Shown here piece after piece: positions 25,327 to 32,965 of a stretch of DNA of 64,000 nucleotides (position 1 is its first letter; each line of letters begins with the position of its first letter). The notes beneath the pieces were generated by a model that did not search any database, was not told where the DNA came from, and was given only the letters and a program-made list of their open reading frames with translations. Source of the stretch: an uncultured Halobacteriovorax sp. Lineage in GTDB: Bacteria; Bdellovibrionota; Bacteriovoracia; Bacteriovoracales; Bacteriovoracaceae. Position numbers and translations under genes: made by a program. The DNA lies in assembly GCA_913061265.1 (NCBI GenBank), contig CAJXVS010000007.1, positions 124,001 to 188,000 on the forward strand. The letters are read 5' to 3'.

Positions 25327-27226
25327 AAAAGAAGAAAAAGTAAAAAAGCCCAAGGGACCTATAAGAGTAGAAGCGTTAGGGACGATCTTTATAGTCGTTC
25401 TTGTTCTTGCTCTCTATGGAAACTTCTTCTTTGATTCACATTTAAGATCAGGAATGGAGTGGACAGCAACTTATGTGCACGGGGCTGAAGTTAATATTGG
25501 GAAAGTGAAATCAAGCTTCTTTAAGGGAAGCTTTGAGTTAAATAACTTACAAGTCACAGATAAAAAGAAACCTGAGAATAATATCTTTCAGTTAGGCTCA
25601 GCAAAATTTGGGTTTCTTTGGGATGCACTTCTGAGGGCCAAGTTTGTCGTTAATGAGGCCTCACTCTTAGATATTCAAATCTATTCACCTCGTAAGAAAC
25701 CGGGCTTCATTGTCCCTGTAGAGAAGATGGACAAGGAATCTGGAGCCCTTCGTAAGCTAGAGAGCTCCGTATTAGCTCAAGGCAAAGAGGACCTACAAGG
25801 AAACGCTTTAGGTGATGTGGCTGAAGTTCTAGGTGGAGCCGATCCAAAGGATCAAATCAAGAGCATTCAAGGTGAATTGAAAGCTGAAAAGAAGATGAAG
25901 GAACTTGAAGCCGGAATCAAAACCAAAGAAGACGAATGGAAAAAAAGAATCGATGGGCTCGATCATAAAGAACAACTTGAGCGAGTTACGACTAAAGCTA
26001 AGGCCATCAAGTACGATAAGAAAAAACCTTGGAAGAGTTTAAAAGAATATAAGTCAGTAGCAAAAGAGGCCAAGACTGTCTTCAATGAATATAAAAAATT
26101 GAGTAGTGATTTAAAGACAGATGTTAAGACTTATTCAGGAGCAGCCGCTAATATTGATGACCTGATTAAAGAAGACCTAAGTGATCTCCAGAAAAGGTTT
26201 AAGATTCCAAACCTGGATTTTAAAGACTTCTCTAAAGGTCTGTTTGGTAAATTATTTCAAGAAAAAGTTGGGGACATCTATAAGTATTTTGAAATAGCTA
26301 AAGAATACATGCCACCTAAAAAAGATTCTAAGAAAGAAGGCCTCGTTCCTCATAAAAGAGGAGAAGGAAAGAACTATAAATTCACTGTCAAAAATGGATA
26401 CCCTCTGTTTTGGCTAAAAGAAGGAAGAATTTCTTCAAAGTCTGGAGCAAGTGAATTTAGCGGTGATATGGACGGAAAGATTGTTGATGTTACTAGTGAC
26501 CCTCGTTTTCTAGGTAAGCCAGCGATTGTTACTCTTAAAGGGAATTTCCCAAAACAAAGAATTAGTGGAGTCGATGCAAGGGTTGTTTTAGATCATACTA
26601 AAGAGAAGGCCATGCAAACCATCGAAGCCTCTGTTGCTTCATATCCCGTAGCAGGTAGGTCTCTCTCCAATAGTGAGAAAGTCAAATTCGCTATTAAAGA
26701 GGCAACCGGACAGGCCCAGTTAAATGCGGTTGTTTCTGGTAATGATGTAAACATCAATTTGGTTAATTGGTTTAGTTCAGTTGCCTATGAGATCGATGCC
26801 AAGAATAAGATTGTTAAGGAGACTCTAACCAATGTTGTAAACGGAATTCCTAAGTTTCAAGTTAAGGCCAGAGCAAAAGGCTCTTGGGAGAACCTTGATT
26901 GGGGAATTAGTTCGAGCTTAGGTAGAGAGCTTGCCAATGGCGTAAAAGGACAAGTTAAGGCCAAGGTAGACGAAGCAAAGCAAAAGGCTAAGAAGCTAAT
27001 TGACGATAAGATTGGTCCTCAAAAAGAGGCCCTAACTAAGAAGTTCAACGAATTAAAAAATAAGATGAACTCTCTTCTTGATTCTAAAAAGAAAGACGTC
27101 GAATCGGCTAAAGATAAAGCTGTGGCCTCAGCCACTGGAGGAGAGAAAGGTTCAACTCCAAAGAAAGCGGTAGAGAAAAAAGCTAAAGAAAAAATTAAAG
27201 GGTTATTTAAGAAGTTTAAGTTTTAA
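25295..27226 (+). CDS. TIGR03545-family AsmA-like envelope protein
   Basis: A 643-residue protein anchored by one N-terminal membrane segment (about residues 30-48, TIFIVVLVLALYGNFFF). Next comes a beta-rich region that resembles the start of AsmA/TamB-type proteins (VKSSFFKGSFELNNLQV). A long Lys/Glu/Asp coiled-coil region (about 150-340) and a second beta region (about 350-560) follow. The last 80 residues are Lys-rich. It is paired with the TIGR03546 protein by overlap. A role in bridging or lipid movement between membranes is suggested by the AsmA-like shape only. Confidence 0.7.
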   Translation: MQNMTASTQSKKEEKVKKPKGPIRVEALGTIFIVVLVLALYGNFFFDSHLRSGMEWTATYVHGAEVNIGKVKSSFFKGSFELNNLQVTDKKKPENNIFQLGSAKFGFLWDALLRAKFVVNEASLLDIQIYSPRKKPGFIVPVEKMDKESGALRKLESSVLAQGKEDLQGNALGDVAEVLGGADPKDQIKSIQGELKAEKKMKELEAGIKTKEDEWKKRIDGLDHKEQLERVTTKAKAIKYDKKKPWKSLKEYKSVAKEAKTVFNEYKKLSSDLKTDVKTYSGAAANIDDLIKEDLSDLQKRFKIPNLDFKDFSKGLFGKLFQEKVGDIYKYFEIAKEYMPPKKDSKKEGLVPHKRGEGKNYKFTVKNGYPLFWLKEGRISSKSGASEFSGDMDGKIVDVTSDPRFLGKPAIVTLKGNFPKQRISGVDARVVLDHTKEKAMQTIEASVASYPVAGRSLSNSEKVKFAIKEATGQAQLNAVVSGNDVNINLVNWFSSVAYEIDAKNKIVKETLTNVVNGIPKFQVKARAKGSWENLDWGISSSLGRELANGVKGQVKAKVDEAKQKAKKLIDDKIGPQKEALTKKFNELKNKMNSLLDSKKKDVESAKDKAVASATGGEKGSTPKKAVEKKAKEKIKGLFKKFKF

Positions 27227-27230
27227 TTCA

Positions 27231-27255
27231 GGCTACCAATTCATGGTAGCTTTTC
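27231..27255 (+). terminator. Rho-independent terminator after TIGR03545 gene
   Basis: GCTACC-AATTCAT-GGTAGC forms a 6-bp stem at 27232-27250 followed directly by TTTT. It lies 5 bases after the stop codon region of the TIGR03545 gene. Confidence 0.6.
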
Positions 27256-27257
27256 TA

Positions 27258-27294
27258 GTCTGAGAAAAGACTCTTTAAAGAGGTTCTCTCAGAC
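27258..27294. repeat. Nested inverted repeat
   Basis: GTCTGAGA (27258-27265) and TCTCAGAC (27287-27294) are perfect 8-bp arms. Between them lies the 12-bp palindrome CTCTTTAAAGAG (27271-27282). The structure follows the terminator by only three bases and has no T-run, so it may be a protein-binding site or an RNA structure in the upstream region of the 27492 gene. Confidence 0.5.
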
Positions 27295-27348
27295 AATTAC
27301 AATGAAATATATGTTTTTAAGGGGTTACCTCTTCGTCATCAGTTCTTG

Positions 27349-27407
27349 GTCACTTTGTGTGACGAGCTTTCACAATCTGTGAAAAATAACTTGTTCAATA
27401 TGTGAAA
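27349..27407. promoter_or_regulatory. Array of three operator-like repeats
   Basis: Three related half-repeats lie 22-23 bp apart: CACTTTGTGTGA (27351), CAATCTGTGAAA (27373) and CAATATGTGAAA (27396). Each sits in an inverted repeat: GTCAC-N5-GTGAC, TTTCACA-ATC-TGTGAAA (perfect) and TTCA-N5-TGAA. The spacing of about two helical turns puts all three on one DNA face. They end 6 bp before a good promoter, so they probably bind a transcription factor in tandem. Confidence 0.6.
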
Positions 27408-27412
27408 CTCCA

Positions 27413-27441
27413 TTGTTAGTTTCTTTTTAAATTTCTATATA
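27413..27441 (+). promoter_or_regulatory. Promoter of the 27492 gene
   Basis: TTGTTA (27413-27418), a 17-base spacer and TATATA (27436-27441) form a good sigma-70 promoter. The transcript would start near 27448, leaving a leader of about 44 bases with AAGGAGAG before the ATG. The operator-like array lies just upstream, where an activator would be expected. Confidence 0.65.
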
Positions 27442-27491
27442 AAACACAACGAAAATAATTAACTACAAACGTAGTTCTTAAGGAGAGTAAA

Positions 27492-27980
27492 ATGAAAAAT
27501 CTTTTAGTAATGGTTGCTTTAACAGCAGGTCTTATTTCTGCAGCAACTGCAGGGTCAATGCCAACTCAAAACTCTGACTGGTCTAAAATCAGTAGAGATA
27601 GCAGAGTTTATTTTGAACTTCCACAATTTCAACTTAGCTACGGTTGGTTCGTAAGAGCTGGTGGTGTTTGTGTTGATGGTGATGTTTTAAGAACTAAGAA
27701 AATGAAAAAACAATGTATTCAAACTATTGGTAGAGACGACGAATGTGTTAAATGGAAAAATGTTTATCCTTCAAAAGCAATGGTTGGTACTCGTAGCGTA
27801 TGTACTGCTTACGAAGGTGAATCTGATGGTGGTGGATGTAGAACATGGAGACAAGTTCCTTACTCAATCAACACTTCTTATGACATCGAAGTTTCAAGAA
27901 AAGAACATAGAGGACAAGGGGAAGTTGGACCAGGTCGTCACCTTTTCACTAAAACTTTTACAATTAAATCTTGTAACTAA
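27492..27980 (+). CDS. Small exported Cys-containing protein, unknown
   Basis: A 162-residue protein with a signal peptide (about 1-20, ending ATA). The mature part has seven cysteines, several close together (GVCVDGDVL, KQCIQTIGRDDECVKW, SVCTAY, GGCRTW, KSCN), suggesting a disulfide-stabilised exported domain. Family not recognised. AAGGAGAG lies 6 bases before the ATG. Its codon use (GGT, GTT, ACT) looks like that of strongly expressed genes in the window, and its own regulated promoter and strong terminator fit a well-expressed single gene. Confidence 0.75.
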   Translation: MKNLLVMVALTAGLISAATAGSMPTQNSDWSKISRDSRVYFELPQFQLSYGWFVRAGGVCVDGDVLRTKKMKKQCIQTIGRDDECVKWKNVYPSKAMVGTRSVCTAYEGESDGGGCRTWRQVPYSINTSYDIEVSRKEHRGQGEVGPGRHLFTKTFTIKSCN

Positions 27981-27994
27981 GAATACTTAATATT

Positions 27995-28022
27995 GCTCCT
28001 CCTTCATAGGGGGAGCTTTTTT
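27995..28022 (+). terminator. Strong terminator overlapping the next start
   Basis: GCTCCTCC-TTCATA-GGGGGAGC forms an 8-bp stem (27995-28016, one T-G pair) followed by TTTTTT. The 3' arm GGGGGAG is also the only Shine-Dalgarno for the TTG start of the next gene at 28021, so the hairpin would end transcription and hide that ribosome site. Confidence 0.85.
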
Positions 28023-28896
28023 GGTTTTTATGAATCTAAATACATATAAAAATATAAAGACTCAAGTTAACATCTTTGAATTTGATAACTTTAGAGACTT
28101 CCTTATGATCGCTGGGTTTCCTGAAGGAAATTATAACGGTCGCTCGAACACCTTACAAAAATGGGCCAACCGTCTCGGCTATAAATCACCTAGCAGTTTA
28201 AATATGGTCCTTAAGGGAGCAAGGCTTCCTAGCCGTGAGATGCAACGTGCTCTTATCAAAGACCTTTTCTTAGGCTCTAAAGAAGCTGAGTTCTTTGAAT
28301 TAATGGTCGAAAAAGAAAAGTGTGAAAAGAAAGGGAAGCCTAATACAGAAATATTAGAGAAGTTAAATAAACTCTCTGGGGGAAAAAGCTCCTTTCAAAT
28401 CCCCCTTAAAGAGTTTAGCTTAGTTTCAAAATGGTATTTTTTAGTTATTAAACAACTCGTTGGTACACCAGGTTTTATTGAAGATATTGATTGGATACAT
28501 AAAAAGTTAAGAAAGAAAGTTTCCGGAAGGAATATTCAGTTAGCGCTAGATACACTTGAAGAGCTCGAACTCATCATTCGAGACGAATCAGGTTTTCTCG
28601 CTCCCACTTCTAAAAGTTTACATATGAAAAATGGCCCTCAAAGTGCTGCGATCCAATCGCATCATGGAGGAATGATTGAACAAGGCTTTAACGCCTTAAC
28701 TGACCTTAATACAGAGAAAAGACAAGTTAGTTCTCTGACTATGAAGATGCCAGCTGATCGAATGAAAGAAGCGCAGGAATACCTCTTTAAGTTTCTAGAA
28801 GAATTCGATCAAAAATTTTTTACAGACGAAGCAAGTGAAATCTACCAGTTAAACCTCCAGTTTTTTCCCCACACTAATGAAGGTATTGAAGTATGA
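28021..28896 (+). CDS. TIGR02147-family (DUF4423) protein
   Basis: A 288-291 residue cytoplasmic protein. The N-terminus FRDFLMIAGFPEGNYNGRSNTLQKWANRLGYKSPSSLNMVLKG looks like a DNA-binding helix-turn-helix region and matches the TIGR02147 family known from Fibrobacter and Bdellovibrionota. The middle part (about 130-215) resembles a winged-helix segment. TTG 28021 has GGGAG 5 bases upstream; ATG 28030 gives a cleaner N-terminus but lies 14 bases from it. The stop overlaps the next start (ATGA), so it probably regulates or accompanies the exported protease-like protein encoded next. Confidence 0.78.
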   Translation: MVFMNLNTYKNIKTQVNIFEFDNFRDFLMIAGFPEGNYNGRSNTLQKWANRLGYKSPSSLNMVLKGARLPSREMQRALIKDLFLGSKEAEFFELMVEKEKCEKKGKPNTEILEKLNKLSGGKSSFQIPLKEFSLVSKWYFLVIKQLVGTPGFIEDIDWIHKKLRKKVSGRNIQLALDTLEELELIIRDESGFLAPTSKSLHMKNGPQSAAIQSHHGGMIEQGFNALTDLNTEKRQVSSLTMKMPADRMKEAQEYLFKFLEEFDQKFFTDEASEIYQLNLQFFPHTNEGIEV

Positions 28897-29843
28897 AGAA
28901 GTTAATCCTATCGATTCTTATTTGTTTTAATTCTTACGCTGCGGAGACATTCTCTATTCAGATTTCAGCAGAAGTTCTTCGCGCCATGGATCTCTCTCCT
29001 AGATTAGCAGCAAGACTTGCTGGTGGAGATATTATTGGAAATGGGGGAGGACTCGTTGAACAAGAGTTTCGCTATGCTTACCGGAGGCTTTCAAAGATTA
29101 TAAGTAGCTGTTCAGCCTCTGCCCTTTGTCCTTTCGCGGGAAGAGAGCTTGAGGTTTTAAAGAAAATTGGAGTTGTCTCTCATAAATATATTGCTAAGAA
29201 GGATCGCCTGATCTTTCTCTCTTCAGTTGATTACCCTGGATTCTTTGAGGATACAGAAGATGCTCAGGTACGAGTGGCAAAGACTGCTTTTATTGAAGGA
29301 GCGCCCATCTTTATCAATCTCGACATGATCTATGCGGGAAACGGGGCAGCTTTTGATTTTCCCACTATGATCTCTATTCTTGTTCACGAAATAGGTCATC
29401 AAATAGGAATTAAATCTCATAGCACCTTGGACGATATGGGGGCGAAGCTAAGGGATTACATAACCCAAGACAAGCATACAAGTACCTTTAGACATGAAAA
29501 AGGTGTGGCCGTGGTTCAGGTTTATAACTTAAAGAAAGTCGATCACTTCGCTGAAGTCTTTTTTAGCTACAACGGAGATATAACTCCCTTAACTTCAAAG
29601 ATTAGGTCACGGCTTAAATGTGATCGTGAAAATAGTACTCTTATAGGATTTGAGATCTCAAATGCCCATTGGGAAAGACTCAGGGGAGATAGAGGCATCT
29701 TTGTTTTAGAATATAAGTCATGGATTAAAATTCATTGCTTAGATTTGAGTACGAGCGCTATTTGGGATGAAGATCGAGACTTAAGCATGGACATCCACTT
29801 ATATGATGGAAGCTACTTAAGCCTAGAGCTTAATATAAATTAA
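28893..29843 (+). CDS. Exported metalloprotease-like protein (HEIGH)
   Basis: A 316-residue protein with a signal peptide (residues 1-17, ending SYA). The zinc-binding motif VHEIGHQIGIKSHSTLDDMG (near residues 168-187) has the HExxH pair and a third His at the position used by zincins, so metalloprotease activity is likely. An IGNGGGLVEQEF segment near residue 50 precedes it. The C-terminal part (about 200-316) is beta-rich. It overlaps the TIGR02147 gene by 4 bp and converges with the next gene. Confidence 0.72.
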   Translation: MKKLILSILICFNSYAAETFSIQISAEVLRAMDLSPRLAARLAGGDIIGNGGGLVEQEFRYAYRRLSKIISSCSASALCPFAGRELEVLKKIGVVSHKYIAKKDRLIFLSSVDYPGFFEDTEDAQVRVAKTAFIEGAPIFINLDMIYAGNGAAFDFPTMISILVHEIGHQIGIKSHSTLDDMGAKLRDYITQDKHTSTFRHEKGVAVVQVYNLKKVDHFAEVFFSYNGDITPLTSKIRSRLKCDRENSTLIGFEISNAHWERLRGDRGIFVLEYKSWIKIHCLDLSTSAIWDEDRDLSMDIHLYDGSYLSLELNIN

Positions 29844-30367
29844 GATGCGAGAGTTTTCTCTTCGTCGTCTTCTTCGTCCGCAGATTTTCTAACAAAACCC
29901 CAGCCATCGTGTGAATGACAATAAAGATTGATGGCCTCGGGGACTTCTGGAAAGAAGTCATTATCCCTAGTTCTTAAAGTTGTAAGGGATTGACCATTTA
30001 AGGCCGCTTCTCGTAGGTCCCGGTTTATCCTAAACATGGGGCCTGCAATTCTATGAGAATAAAAAAGTCCCCAAAGAAAGAGGATTGATCCTATAAAAAG
30101 AGTGGTGACTAAAAAGATCTGTCCCATGACATGCTGCTGCTCTTTTAAGAGATGATAGAAGACATGATTAGGCGGTAGGTTTACACTTTGAGCCTTTTCT
30201 AAAAAGTACTGGAAAAAATAAGTCTGAGCAGCATAAAGAACAGACATTGAAAGGATAGAGGCAAAGGTCAGTGACAGCATAAATTTATACTGAAAGGCCG
30301 GATTGATGGGAAATTGTTTCCCAAGCATTCTATTGATAAAACTATTTCTCTGATTAACTTTACTCAT
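29840..30367 (-). CDS. Two-TM HAMP-like membrane protein
   Basis: A 175-residue protein with two hydrophobic segments (about 30-48 and 86-106) enclosing a short periplasmic loop. A HAMP-like cytoplasmic region follows (HRIAGPMFRINRDLREAALNG). It then stops without a kinase or chemotaxis output domain and ends in an acidic tail. It may modulate a partner or be a stand-alone signal relay. ATG 30367 is chosen because it overlaps the upstream stop (ATGA) and has GAGGAA just before it. It is the second gene of a two-gene operon. Confidence 0.65.
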   Translation of the reverse strand: MSKVNQRNSFINRMLGKQFPINPAFQYKFMLSLTFASILSMSVLYAAQTYFFQYFLEKAQSVNLPPNHVFYHLLKEQQHVMGQIFLVTTLFIGSILFLWGLFYSHRIAGPMFRINRDLREAALNGQSLTTLRTRDNDFFPEVPEAINLYCHSHDGWGFVRKSADEEDDEEKTLAS

Positions 30368-31002
30368 TCTTCCTCTCCCCAAATTTCCTCGATAAGCTCT
30401 TCTTGCTCAATACCAGTCGTTAACGTATCGAGAGGATTATTAATTTCTATGTCTTTATATTCCATAATTCTCTTTTTAAAGGTAGGCGATTGGCTTTGAG
30501 TGATAAGTGTTCGCCATTCATTCTCATTCAGGTTTAGATCCCTAGGGGAACTCATAAGATTAATCTCTTCCAAGGTCATCTGCTCTTCGATGATGAGGAA
30601 ATAAACCAGTTCTATTTCCCATTCTTCAACATTTCGAGAATCTATTTCTTCTTTTTCTTTTAAAGAGAGGATCTTTCTTTTTAAGTGGCTTATGACTTCA
30701 AAGTTATCCCCTGACTCTAAATAGGCGTGCTCTAGTTCTAAGGCCAGCTGATCTAACTGATTCAACTTTATCGAGATATCCTCTTCTTCAGTTTCACTTA
30801 AATTCGCAAGGTTTCTCTCTACATTTATTTCGCCCACATCTTCTAATTTACTTAGGACCTCTGCTACTTCTACTGACTCAAGAGGAGAGACAGTTGATTG
30901 AGTTATTTGAGATTGAAGACTACGCGACACCTTAAGGGAGTATGTCTTTACCCCAAGCACGATGAGAAAAACGGCTAAAGCTGCGTGAGCATAAGTTTTC
31001 AC
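30364..31002 (-). CDS. Membrane-anchored acidic protein, unknown
   Basis: A 212-residue protein starting at GTG 31002, where GGAGG lies 5 bases upstream. A longer frame from 31056 has no ribosome site. One N-terminal membrane segment (HAALAVFLIVLGVKTYSL) is followed by a Glu-rich helical region of coiled-coil character to the C-terminus (EEIWGEEE). Family not recognised. It overlaps the HAMP-like gene by 4 bp, so the two probably work together at the inner membrane. Confidence 0.6.
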   Translation of the reverse strand: MKTYAHAALAVFLIVLGVKTYSLKVSRSLQSQITQSTVSPLESVEVAEVLSKLEDVGEINVERNLANLSETEEEDISIKLNQLDQLALELEHAYLESGDNFEVISHLKRKILSLKEKEEIDSRNVEEWEIELVYFLIIEEQMTLEEINLMSSPRDLNLNENEWRTLITQSQSPTFKKRIMEYKDIEINNPLDTLTTGIEQEELIEEIWGEEE

Positions 31003-31103
31003 AAATTCCTCCCAATCAATCTTGTTCAATAGTAGGGCAAGGAGCAGAAACTTCAAGGCGAAGCAGTAAGCTTGTTATTAGAGGGGGTTAGGATTTGAGA
31101 AAA

Positions 31104-31132
31104 GACAAAAAAATGACCACTTTCGTGGCCAT
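31104..31132 (-). terminator. Terminator of the superoxide dismutase gene
   Basis: On the minus strand GGCCAC-GAAA-GTGGTC (31115-31130) forms a 6-bp stem with a GAAA tetraloop, one pair being G-T, followed by ATTTTTTT. It lies about 30 bases after the sodB stop codon. Confidence 0.8.
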
Positions 31133-31159
31133 CTTTTAATAAGCATTTAAAATTAAAGA

Positions 31160-31735
31160 CTAAAGATTTTTGTTAGCAAAATCCCAGTTTACAAGGCTCC
31201 AAAAAGCGTTGATATAACTTGGACGAGCATTTCTATAATCTACATAGTAGGCATGTTCCCAAACATCTAGTGTTAGGATTGCTGTTTGACCAGAAGTTAG
31301 AGGACATCCTGCATCGTCAGTATTAACGATTTCAAGATCTCCTTTTGCATTCTTAACTAGCCAAGTCCAACCTGAACCGAAGTTACCAGCGGCAGAAGCA
31401 GAGAATTCGTCTTTGAATTTATCAAAAGATCCCCACTTAGTAGTGATAGCATCAGCGATTGCGCCAGTAGGTGCACCACCAGCATTTGGAGCAAGACAGT
31501 TCCAGTAAAAGCTGTGGTTCCAAACTTGAGCGGCGTTATTAAAAAGACCACCATCGGCTTTCTTAATAATGTCTTCTAGAGACATCTCTGCGTATTCAGT
31601 ACCTTCAATGGCAGCGTTTAATTTTGTCACGTAAGCATTGTGATGCTTTCCATAATGGTATTCGATTGTTTCCGGTGAGATATGTGGTGCTAATGCGTCA
31701 TTAGACCATGGTAGCTCAGGTAATTGATGGGCCAT
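31160..31735 (-). CDS. sodB: Superoxide dismutase, Fe type
   Basis: A 191-residue cytoplasmic enzyme that converts superoxide to oxygen and hydrogen peroxide. The metal ligands are visible: H27 (YHYGKHH), H74 (VWNHSFYW), D157 and H161 (DVWEHAYYVDYRN). Gln70 in NNAAQVWNH at the Fe-SOD position, and the AAGNFGSGWTWLV segment, favour iron over manganese. There is no signal peptide. AGAAGGAG precedes the ATG and a clear terminator follows, so it is monocistronic. Confidence 0.96.
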   Translation of the reverse strand: MAHQLPELPWSNDALAPHISPETIEYHYGKHHNAYVTKLNAAIEGTEYAEMSLEDIIKKADGGLFNNAAQVWNHSFYWNCLAPNAGGAPTGAIADAITTKWGSFDKFKDEFSASAAGNFGSGWTWLVKNAKGDLEIVNTDDAGCPLTSGQTAILTLDVWEHAYYVDYRNARPSYINAFWSLVNWDFANKNL

Positions 31736-31935
31736 AAATACTCCTTCTATTGATTAATAAAGACATTTCAAACGAGTTGCAGTGTAAATTGAGACAGGGC
31801 TTTAAGCACTTCGCACAGAGTAAAACCTGACAATCTGTGCCACGTATTCACTAGGAAAAAGATATTTTTAATGAATCTTTCAGGGTCTTTGGGTAGTCTT
31901 ATGGGGCTAATAGGCACTATGGAAGGTTAGTTGAT

Positions 31936-32937
31936 ATGCGCGCTACGGTATATGTTAATTTATTATTTCTCATTTTGGGCCTTAGTTCTTGTGGGAATCT
32001 TAAGAAACAAAAAAAGATTATCGTTAGATCTGGCGAAAGACCTGCATGGCTTTTCGAAGCCGGAAAAGCCTGTCAGAGATATGAACTCTGCGCAGTCGGG
32101 GAAGCCCCCGGAAGACTAGGGGCCGAGATCGCTGCTAGAAACAACTTGGCCAAGATCTTTGAAACCAAGATTAAATCAACTCTAAATATTCAAACAACCT
32201 CAAACTCAGAAACCATCGATCAAGTCGTCACCGGAAAGATCAACGAAGATGTCTCGGAGAAGATCGAGCTAGAGACTAAAGAAGTATTAAAAGGAGTAGA
32301 AGTTAAAGAGTTCTTTGAAACCAAGGATTCGTTCTTCGCCCTTGCTGCTCTTGATAAACCTCGCGCGGCTAAAGGGATTGCTTCAGAGATAGAAACTGTT
32401 GATACCGAAATGATAGCTCTTATTAATGATGGTAGGCGAAGTTCTCTTAATAAGGGACTAAGGCTGTACAGAGTTCGTGAGGGCCTAAACCTTAGGCACC
32501 TGTTTCTTAGTGATAAGAACTTAAGATCTCCCATTTCACTTTCCTCAATATTAAAGAAGAAGAAGGCAAAAAGAGATTTAGGGACAATCATTAAAGTTAG
32601 CTTCAAAGAAGTTGGTCGTATCTCTCAAGTTAAGAATATCATCACGAGGCATCTTCTTGATTATGATTTTAAGGTAGTAAACTCAAGTTCTAAGAAATCA
32701 GAGTATCAAATAAGAGGAAGCCTTAAAGAAGAAGAGCAGCATATGAAAGTCTCAGGTTTTAAGCGCTTTAAGTTCTTCTTAACTCTAAAATCTCTGAATA
32801 GAAATAATGAAAAGATAGGCGCCCTTAATTTTAAAACTATTCAATCAGGAAGAAACCTAAATCAAGCATATGAAAGTGCTTTACCTGAGATTAAAGAATT
32901 CTTAGAAGAGAAGATTATTGAACTAAATATCGATTAA
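31936..32937 (+). CDS. LPP20-like lipoprotein
   Basis: A 333-residue lipoprotein with lipobox LSSC (Cys near residue 19). RPAWL followed by AVGEAPGRLGAEIAARNNLAK at about 37-75 is the LPP20 pattern. The middle is helical and the C-terminal part (about 210-333) is a separate alpha/beta region. GGAAGG lies 9 bases before the ATG. It begins a run of four lipoprotein genes (LPP20, LPP20, LpoB, and a large TPR-like lipoprotein) with small gaps or overlaps. The set suggests an outer-membrane lipoprotein complex acting on the cell wall. Confidence 0.72.
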   Translation: MRATVYVNLLFLILGLSSCGNLKKQKKIIVRSGERPAWLFEAGKACQRYELCAVGEAPGRLGAEIAARNNLAKIFETKIKSTLNIQTTSNSETIDQVVTGKINEDVSEKIELETKEVLKGVEVKEFFETKDSFFALAALDKPRAAKGIASEIETVDTEMIALINDGRRSSLNKGLRLYRVREGLNLRHLFLSDKNLRSPISLSSILKKKKAKRDLGTIIKVSFKEVGRISQVKNIITRHLLDYDFKVVNSSSKKSEYQIRGSLKEEEQHMKVSGFKRFKFFLTLKSLNRNNEKIGALNFKTIQSGRNLNQAYESALPEIKEFLEEKIIELNID

Positions 32938-32965
32938 AGAGCAAACAAATATAAAAGGAGATACT

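Noticed and set aside
27358-27375. CRP-like site TGTGA...TCACA
   Set aside because: The spacer is 7 bases, not the 6 required by CRP. The better description is the TCACA-N3-TGTGA palindrome and its phased repeats.
32220-32606. 128-codon minus-strand frame inside the LPP20-like gene
   Set aside because: It is antisense to a well-supported lipoprotein gene, has no ribosome site and encodes a low-complexity Ser/Leu-rich sequence.
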